NCBI RefSeq assembly: GCF_048544455.1 | Contig: NC_133534.1 | Coordinates: forward strand, 33,356,217-33,420,216 | Length of the DNA: 64,000 nt | DNA from: Silene latifolia | Taxonomy: Eukaryota > Streptophyta > Magnoliopsida > Caryophyllales > Caryophyllaceae | Direction of reading: 5' to 3' | The notes under the pieces: model-generated | Told to the model about the DNA's origin: nothing | Databases searched by the model: none | What the model saw: the letters and a program-made list of their open reading frames with translations, nothing else | Made by a program: the position numbers and the translations under genes | In this document: positions 56,201 through 64,000 of the stretch, in pieces | Layout: every line of letters starts with the position of its first letter | How positions within the stretch are numbered: position 1 is the stretch's first letter

Positions 56201-57999
56201 GATAAATCATCATGGAGTACACCAATTTGATCTGAATTACAAGTATCATTTTCCTTGAACTCTGTCAGATTCACTAGCATGTCAAAGAACTCCAACTCAG
56301 ACATGGACAGATCCATGCTTGGCAACTTGACGTATTCATCATAAGCGTGTCTGAGCGATGCGTTGAAGCCCTCGACTCCTTGCTTTAGACTAGAGTAAGC
56401 ATCATTTTTAAATTCCCTGAAAAATAAGATATAACTGTGTGCTGCTTCAATGACCTCAATCTCAAAATCTTCAACAACATCCACTACTCCCTCCGTATTG
56501 AAAGTTTTGACTAGATTTTTCTCAAGGGAGTAAACTAACTTTACAAATAGGTTGTCATCTTCTGCTGTGACAAGCGATCTGCGAAGATCATGCAAAAGCT
56601 CATTAGCTTTAGGCATCTGGACTAAATATTCGATCAAGTCCAATAATAGATCACCCTTTTGCGGAATGTCTGCTGTAATATCTTTGAAGATGTCAAGAGA
56701 TAGAGTAAGAAATTCCTTTCTACTCTTTGATTGTTTTAAGCAGAGTGACCAGAGTTGCATCCAAGCGTTACAGAAGATTAGTTGAATTTGGTGATACTTA
56801 TCGGGGAGCTTTATACTTACTTGCAACATATTTCTGGTGTCCTCGATAAATATGTGGAGTAAGCTGAGCTCCCTCATATAACTGGCAGCTGGAGTATCGC
56901 GTAATACAATCTCCTCCAGTATCAGCCTCGCACATCTGAAGAAATCGTCAATCCAACAGGGAGTTATATTGTATTTCATGTATATCTTGCAGGCAACGTC
57001 TCTAATGTGAGCAATTTTCTGTTGGGTATGAAGTACACTAACACGTGTGTTGAGCTCCGAAATTATATGACTCGCCTCATCAGCGGAGGTATATATATCT
57101 CTTGCAATGGCATATGATATGCCACTCTCCACAAATATTTTACTATATATAGGACTAAGTGCACATCGAATATCGCCCATTTGATCTGCAATGCGTCTAA
57201 TGTCTGATACCATCTGGGAAGGAAGATCATCCAGTAATGTGATCAGAAGGTATTGCAGATCATCAGTGATGCAAACAAGAGTTTCATACTCAGATTCATA
57301 TGTGTCTTCCAAGATTAGATGCAGGGGTCTGCTATTCCTAATCTTTCGCCAGTAACTTGCATAATTGGCTATCTCTTCCGCCATTGTAGAAATGTCGCTC
57401 TTTCCATCTACGTTGGTCAATGGCAGTAGCTTAAAGATGTGCATAGCTCTTCGGGCATAATATTTTGTACGGCATATCAAATTATCTGTCAGTGGCTTAA
57501 TTCCTTCCCACTTTTCTAAATCCCAGTTTGCCACCGACTTTTGAATACACAGCAGCAGTCCAATTTCTTGTTTAATGGTTCTAAATTTACCTGACATTAA
57601 AAGAGTTACTCCACCGACATGCTGAAAATATTCCAGACTTGCCAGGACCCCCTCTACGCATTTCACCCAATCATTTTCCCAAACTGAAAGGTAGCTAGAT
57701 GCGTAAAAGTAATCGGCCCTGTGCCAGAGACACTCATCTCCGTCACACGAGGACCCCATCCTACAGACCACTATTTGAAACCAATAATCAATGAACTCAT
57801 TCCCATCCGTAAAATCTTCTATTTGTCTAAGAGAGGGTGTCCCCCCAAGACGTGAATCCCAATATGGTATGATGTACATCAACCCATGCCTGAGCAGCTC
57901 GATTCTACGTTTGAGATTGTAAGTTGAGGATCCACAAAATCTGTCGACATCTGTTTCTATTATGTCCAAGTCCTGCAATATTCTCCCGTATAAGCTCAT
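53278..57999 (-). CDS. NB-LRR disease-resistance protein (CNL-like, R1/Prf-style long N-terminus), two exons
   Basis: Exon 1 57999-54875 and exon 2 54385-53278, joined by a 489-bp GT-AG intron (donor ACAG|GTATGA, acceptor CCAG|GTGG), give about 1410 residues with no interruption. Residues 1 to about 690 form a long helical region without TIR; such extensions are known in Solanaceae-type R1 and Prf proteins. NB-ARC follows: P-loop GMPGLGKTTLA near 724, kinase-2 NYLIVLDDVWD near 803, RNBS-B GSRILITSR, GLPL motif CGGLPLSIV, RNBS-D-like MKQCFLYCGAFSKG, and IHD (CRIHDLLLEF) in place of the usual MHD. Exon 2 encodes the LRRs (e.g. LTLLRYLSIRGWMKSIPSSI). The expected role is intracellular detection of pathogen effectors. 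No NLR neighbour is seen in the window. The start is the first Met of the open frame. Confidence 0.9.
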
Positions 58000-60343
58000 T
58001 TTTCCTTATCCCATATGTCAGTCAGCATCAGAGACTACATCCAGCCATCCAGGCTATCACCTGCTTATGGATAAGAAAACATAGTTACCACCAGTAGCTA
58101 TGGAGTATTATCTATCGTTTAATTTGTGAAATATGTAGTTTCATATTTTATTTGTCAGAAGTTTAGTTTTAAGCGTGTATATTATGAATAAATATTGGTT
58201 AAAGATGAAGTTGTCCACAAACTGAGTTGCGTTGAGACAATATAAGTATGACGAAAGGAGAGACGGGGAGCAGTCTAGTAATAATCTGTGTATTACAACA
58301 CGTTACTTGGGGTGGTGTGTTTCCGGAAGAAAAAACACACTAAAACTGAGGGAAAGTGCTACGCTACGCTGGTAATGAGTTTCAGAATCGTCATAATCAC
58401 ATGAAATATGATAGTACCAATCCGAACTCGCAATGGCAGACCAACGTTACGAGTACTGCCCGGTAGCATGGAAAAATATTTAGCAACTGTCTCCTATAAA
58501 CATGAAAGTACACCCGGAGTTAAAAAGTAGGACACCCCATTTATCTCATTACTGTACCTGCAAGAGTAATCAGCTTTTTTCCCCTACAGAGTCAAAGAGG
58601 AGTCCACATACTGGTTCTGCTATATTAGATTACTAGGGTTCACGGTGCGGTCCTTTTGCCGGATTGTGGAGTGCACGGTGCACCTTGCCCATATTAAGGC
58701 AAGAATGCAAGCAATAAAAAGACAGGGAGCATGTTTTTCAGGTCTCGGGCCGGTGTGGTGTCGAAACTCTAGTCCCGGTTTTCACGGTCGACCCACAAAG
58801 GCAATAAAAGTAATGAGCGATATGATTATTGAAAGGAGCCACAAGCATTAACAAACTTACAGTAGGAAGCCTTTTCATTTAGCAATCAGTAAACAAGTAA
58901 AGAGGCTCAATTGATACTTTGATAGTACATCTCTAGTAGGAGGAAACATACATTGACGTTTCCATCAGCTAACCAAGAATAACAATCCAAGATCCGACAT
59001 ATAGGAATAAATCTTAAAGTATGACTAAGGTTATGTAGGTTAGTGCTTTATAACGCCCAAGAAAATGCAATCAACGACGCGGTGACATATAGGATTCAAC
59101 ATTGACTTATTGTTTTAAAATTCCGTGAAATAAATTGGTAACAAAACATCATGTAACAAGAAAATGCAAGATGAATGATTGAGATCAGAAAGAAGAGTGT
59201 CGAGCTTATATTGAGAAAGACTGCAACCAACGACGCGGTGACCTCTTTTCGCCATTTCCAGAGCTACAGCCTACAGCTCAACCTAGACGTCAAGTTCCGC
59301 TTGTGTTAGCACTAATCTTTGGCCTATTCGTGCAACTAACACTAATCAACCAATTTTTTCAGAAATTTAAAATTGAATTACATTATTTCATTGATTCCAG
59401 AAAAATTTAATTACCAATTACGAAAATTAAACCAAATCAATTGAAAATCCAAGAAAGGGAGGTGAATGATTGACAAGTGTAAATTGTAATAACTAAACCA
59501 ATTACATACTCTACTTCACTATTTCATTGATTCCCGAGAAGGGCTTGACCGTTGTTGTAAATTGTTAAATGTTTATGCAAATTTGTTAAAAAGATGAAAA
59601 GTGAAATAACTGAGACACAATTGTCCTGGGATGGGATGCAATTAAAGGACACTTTAGGTTGATTAGTGTTTTTTTGTGGGTAAAGGGAGCCCCAACCCAC
59701 AAAGGCACTTTTTTTTTTTTTTTTTTTTTATTAGGTAAGAAAACTAGATTGATTATTTTGGGTAGGATTAACTTATCACATCATTTCGAATGAGTGAAGT
59801 AAGTTGAAATCACAGCTTTCAAATCACCTCGAAAGAGTTTGAATGTCCAATAGAAGCCATAAAGTCAGCAACATATGTTAGCTCATAGAAATTGAATCCA
59901 CGTTATGAGTATTACCTCTCATGACTTTACCAATTATGTTAGCCATAAATTAGTATCTTACAGGTCACAAGAAGAAAATGTGTTACAATTATACTCAACA
60001 ATATTTTGACTTACCCAACCCAAAACCCGTATTTTTCCAAACCTGAAGACTACTTGACCCACACTCTAGTCGAACCCGAAATTAGTCAACTTGTAAGCCG
60101 CTCACCTGACCTATTAACAAGATCTTAAGTATAAATAATTCATAAAAGAAAGGCGCACGGGAAAAGTAATTCCGGGCGAACGACTTCATAAGAAAAACTC
60201 GAAAAATTTCAAGAATTTAACTAGAACTTTAATTTTCAGCGGGAGGGCGAGCGTCTCTGCTAGCCCCCCTCGCTCTACCACTGGTTCCCTCTTGAAACAC
60301 GCTATGCAAAATGTCCTGTTTCTTTTGAGCGCCGCTTCACTAA
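58000..60343. other. Upstream and intergenic DNA of the NB-LRR gene
   Basis: It should hold the promoter and 5' leader of the gene, but no clear TATA box or leader intron could be fixed. The phrase CAACGACGCGGTGAC occurs twice (about 59071 and 59228), and a T run lies at about 59710-59730. Small frames lack support. Confidence 0.5.
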
Positions 60344-60937
60344 GGGGGTGTTTGGTTCACCCATTGTTGGTATAATGTATGGGTTTGGAATAAGAACCCA
60401 TACCTTGTGTTTGTTTCAACTTTTTTGCATTTCGATACCCATATCTCAAAACCATGAGATATGAGTTTTTCATACCCAAAGGGGAAGTGGGTATGAGATT
60501 GATACCTTTGGGTATCAAATCAAAGAAAAGAAATGGAAAGAAATTATTGTAAAAAAAAAAAAAACTTTTTAAAATATTCATATAATTAATTTTTCTTCTA
60601 AACTCTTTTTCCCCGTAAAAAATACTACAAAATATGATTTTTCTTGGACATTTTCGATAAATTTATGAATATTTGAATAGAACTATTAAATATTAAAAAA
60701 AACTATATATTAAAAAACTATATACAAGTTTTAACTAATTAATATGGAATCTTAAAGACGAAAATTAATATAGAGGTAAATAGTTCAGATTCCATAAAAT
60801 AGACATACAAAAATATTTGATTCATCATTCCCGAATTGAACCAAACACAAGGTATCAGGAATCGGGTTTCAAACCCATACCACCCTGATATAATTCCTGA
60901 TTTTATACCGATACCTTTATGCGAATCAAACATCCCC
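60344..60937. mobile_element. PIF/Harbinger-type MITE, 594 bp
   Basis: Inverted ends GGGGGTGTTTGGTTC and GAATCAAACATCCCC are flanked by TAA on both sides (60341-60343, 60938-60940). GAACCCATACC/GGTATGGG-type motifs are repeated near both ends. Non-coding. Confidence 0.83.
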
Positions 60938-62282
60938 TAAATACGTTTTATTAAAAACGAAAAAAAACTCCTCTATGTCAAAAGGTTGAAGGTTGGTACT
61001 CGGTTTACCATAATTTAGAAACAAATGTTCCCAAGAACTCAATAATGTTGATAAAAAAACAACAATTTGCAGAGAGTAGAGGATGATGCAGCTAACCTGA
61101 GAAAGATATGGAACCCTCCGTGGATTAAGAGCTTGGTATCGAGTTTGAAGTACCACCTTTCCTATACTTAATATAAGTCCTTACACAATAAACAGAGAAC
61201 AAAATATGAAATGTATGTAAAATGGAGGTATCGAAACTCAAACTTTGTAAATGTGAAATACAATATGAAATACCTCATGAATCATGAATAACTTTGAGGA
61301 TCCAAGAGATGTAAGCTTCTTGCTTGTAAAGGAGGAATAGAAGAAACCATTTACGAAGAGTGTTATAATTCCATCTTCCCTGAGGATGAACAATTAAAAG
61401 AAGACTTCAAGTGCAAATATGATTGAACAAAAACGGCTAGCCTTTTCGAGATTCACATCAAGCGTTGACTCTTGATCAAACATTAGGGAATGACTTGTTG
61501 GGTGGAGCCCAAAGTTGGCAATCGGGTCGGTTACGGGTAGGGTTAAAACGGGTCGGGTCATGTCGAGTTCGAATTGTATCAGTCAGTGACGGGTTCGGGT
61601 AGGTTACAGTTTAAGTAGGGTTGGGTCATAACTCATAAGTGGGTGGCAAGTCGGTCAGGTCATTAGTGGGTCCGTAACGGATCTGGTTATCAGCATATAT
61701 TTTATCTTATGTATTAGTCTTTTATGGCTAATTTATGTTTAATTAATGTGTAGGTGTATTAGTTGTAGTTTTAAGAGAAAACAATTAAAATAAATGTCAG
61801 TTTGGCCCTATTTACACCATTATTAAGCTAGTTCATCATCAAGTCATTCATCCGATTGAGTCAATATCGGGTCACGGGTCGGATCAGACAGGGTTTGGGT
61901 TAGAAAAAATAAGGGTGTTATCGGTTATCGGGTTAGTCTCAGGTCGGGTCGATTTCGATATACCCAATTTTCGGGTACCATCGGGGTCGAGTTTCGGGCA
62001 GGGCAATGAGGGTCGGGTTCCTCAGGTCAGGTAAGCTTTCGCTAAGCAGGCGGAGCTAGAATTTGTACCCATGGGGCGAAAAATTTCAACGGGGGCAAAC
62101 GGGTTATGGTATAAGAGAAATTCGAATTTTTTTCGAAAATTTCGACTAAAACTTTTGCAATTTCCATCCGTCAGCAGGGGAGCGCCCCTACTAAGTCCCC
62201 CTAGCTCCCCCACTGGGTGGAGGTAGAAATGGTAAGTGGGTTAGGGGGGGTATGAGTCCAGTCATTTCGACAATACTATATA
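60938..62282. other. Intergenic DNA with a GGGTCGGGT-rich repeat
   Basis: From about 61510 to 62030 many GGGTCGGGT and CGGGTTCGGGT words occur around an AT-rich centre, like the repeat at 13290. A GGCGGAGCTAGAATTTGTAC segment near 62050 resembles a common TE fragment. No gene seen. Confidence 0.5.
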
Positions 62283-62614
62283 CTCCCTCCTATTCTAAAT
62301 AACTCTCCCTATTTTTTTTCGTCTATTCACAATAATCTCCCATTTCCTTATTTGGCATAGTTTTATACATATTTTAATCACCCCACCCCACCACAATACC
62401 CACAATACTCATATTTTATCTTATTTTAATCACATTATCCCACAACAATACTTATTTTAATCATCTTACCCCACAATAATACTTATTTTAATCACACAAT
62501 ACCTTCTCTATCTCCAATCTTCCACCCTACTACAATACTTTACCATATAATACTCCCCTCCTTTAATTCCCGTGCCCTCCATAAATAGAGAGGGTTATTA
62601 AGAATACGAGTGAG
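62283..62614. mobile_element. Stowaway-like MITE, 332 bp
   Basis: Inverted ends CTCCCTCCTATTCTAAATAA and TTATTAAGAATACGAGTGAG are flanked by TA (62281-62282, 62615-62616). The interior contains tandem CCCACAATAATACTTATTTTAATCA-like copies. Confidence 0.75.
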
Positions 62615-63116
62615 TATTTCATTTTGAGTCAACCTGCCAAGGTCATTTCGAGTTTTGGAATTAATTTTGAGTGATCTGTTGTCATTTTCGGATTTGGATC
62701 ATTTATATGTAAAGTCACACCAAACACTTTGTCTAGTAGTTAGTAAAATGGAGGTGGAGATTTGGAAAAATGAATTCCTCAATTTCTTTCTTATAAGCGT
62801 TATAAAAATCTCTCAAACAAAGAAGAAATTTTGTTCTGTTCAATTCAAGTTCAGCAGGTTCATAGCTTTTATCTTATTAGATAGATTAGATACATTTTGA
62901 CTCTAATTCTTTATCTCATGCTCATAAAATTTATGTTACGCTTTTTATGTTTTGAACTTGACTATGAAAGAATCTATGGAAGATGAAAGAAGTCATTGAT
63001 GACTAACAAGAAAGCTTGAATTAAGAAAGAAGATTCTAGAAAGAGAAGGAATAAATAGAAAGTGTTTCTGTATATTGAATGACTAATAATTTACAAAAAA
63101 ATTGTGGTATACCTAT

Positions 63117-63661
63117 TAGGATAGAGTACGGATCGGGCATTTGATCCAAAGTGCTAGTTCGGATCGGATATCCATATTAGAAATCCTGGAGTTAGATATC
63201 CAATATCCAAACCAAATGTCTCGGATATCCAATGTTCGGGTATCCAAAATAATCGGATCGGATGCGGATATCCATACTTTTGAATATACTTTAAAATTAA
63301 GTTTGAAACATGATTATATTCATAGTTTTACATGAAATTTTCTTTCGTATTCTTATTCCAATGTTCTCGCTATAAAATTTAAGTACCACCTACATATTTC
63401 TCTAATATTTTAAACATTAATTAAGTTGTTGTATCAAATAAAATTTTATTTTCTCAAAATTATACTAGAAAACTATAGTTTCGGATCAGATCGGATATCC
63501 AAATGTTTTAATTCTAATATCCATATCCAAACCCAAACCAAAGATTTCGGATCAGATATCCAAACCAAACTTAACTTTCGGATTGGATATCCAAAAATTC
63601 GGATCGGATTCGGATCGGATATCGGATCAGTTTGGATAATCGGATTTTTTGCTCAGCCCTA
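63117..63661. mobile_element. hAT-type MITE, 545 bp
   Basis: Ends TAGGATAGAG and (reverse complement) TAGGGCTGAG are flanked by a perfect 8-bp duplication ATACCTAT (63109-63116, 63662-63669). Both ends are filled with GGATATCC and CGGATCGGAT words around an AT-rich centre. Non-coding. Confidence 0.87.
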
Positions 63662-63691
63662 ATACCTATACAGTGGACTATACAGCTATAC

Positions 63692-63909
63692 TGTTAGAGT
63701 GCAAACTCATGTCCCACATCGGTAGAATAAAGATGGAAGATCATCTTTATAAGTGTCCAGAAAATATAATAGTACGAGGCCTTTTGGGAAGGAGCCCAAG
63801 AGTAAATCTGTGAGAGCTTGGCCCAAAGCGGGCAATATCGTACTATTATGGATTGTGGACACAGATGCAGCAGAGGCCCAACATGGGATATTCACGCTTC
63901 CGCACAACA
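63692..63909 (+). mobile_element. Small 5' LTR (218 bp) of a TRIM-like LTR element running off the right edge
   Basis: TGTTAGAGTG...CACAACA is followed two bases later by TGGTATCAGAGCCC (from 63912), an initiator-Met primer site. The short LTR suggests a TRIM or other small non-autonomous element; the internal region and second LTR lie outside the window. Confidence 0.75.
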
Positions 63910-64000
63910 AGTGGTATCAGAGCCCAAGGTTCGACTTGGGCTAGACACGAGGATTCATCAGCAGGCCCAAGACTTGAAGTTGTACACTGTAAGGCATGGA

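Overview
The window is plant nuclear DNA: host genes with GT-AG introns lie in AT-rich intergenic DNA packed with LTR retrotransposons, a plant L1-type LINE and many small DNA transposons. The best guess for the host is a eudicot of the Caryophyllales, perhaps Caryophyllaceae. This rests on the close match in layout (two antisense reading-frame blocks and a tandem repeat near the 3' LTR) to the Retand family described from Silene latifolia, and on frequent TACGGAGTA-type motifs. It is an inference.

Host genes. Only three are convincing. Two thaumatin-like protein (TLP) genes (10632-12257 and 47206-49756, both +) each encode a secreted 16-cysteine TLP domain; the second has a Pro/Thr/Ser-rich linker and a probable GPI-anchor tail. 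A large two-exon NB-LRR resistance gene (57999-53278, -) encodes about 1410 residues, with an unusually long region before the NB-ARC domain. The TLP genes look like an old local duplicate pair now about 35 kb apart, with nearly all the intervening DNA made of transposons.

Mobile DNA, left to right. 1-4211 is part of a Tekay/Del-like Ty3/gypsy element (A), inserted into the gag of a Retand-like element (B, 4212-6232). 6529-10175 is a MITE holding a second MITE and a 2.9-kb solo LTR. 12.3-14.6 kb holds small repeats and a hAT-type MITE. 14691-20374 is a Tourist-like element split by a full-length LINE (15017-19685). 20489-28947 (C) and 32350-40453 (D) are two Retand-like elements with target duplications. 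They share a pol-less plan: LTR, gag-protease, minisatellite arrays, intron-containing antisense gene, LTR. Element D sits inside another Tourist-like element (32124-41288). Between C and D lies a fossil fragment of a caulimovirid movement-protein gene. 41.3-45.8 kb holds MITEs and a rearranged Ty1/copia relic. The rest is intergenic DNA with further MITEs. The right edge begins a small LTR element with an initiator-Met primer site.

The most interesting items are: the pol-less lineage (C, D) that seems to have moved recently although its coding parts are broken; its antisense gene with its own TATA box and GT-AG introns; the palindrome clusters in element A; the caulimovirid fossil with a nearby 32-bp inverted repeat; and the long-headed NB-LRR. 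I saw no rRNA, tRNA or CRISPR features.
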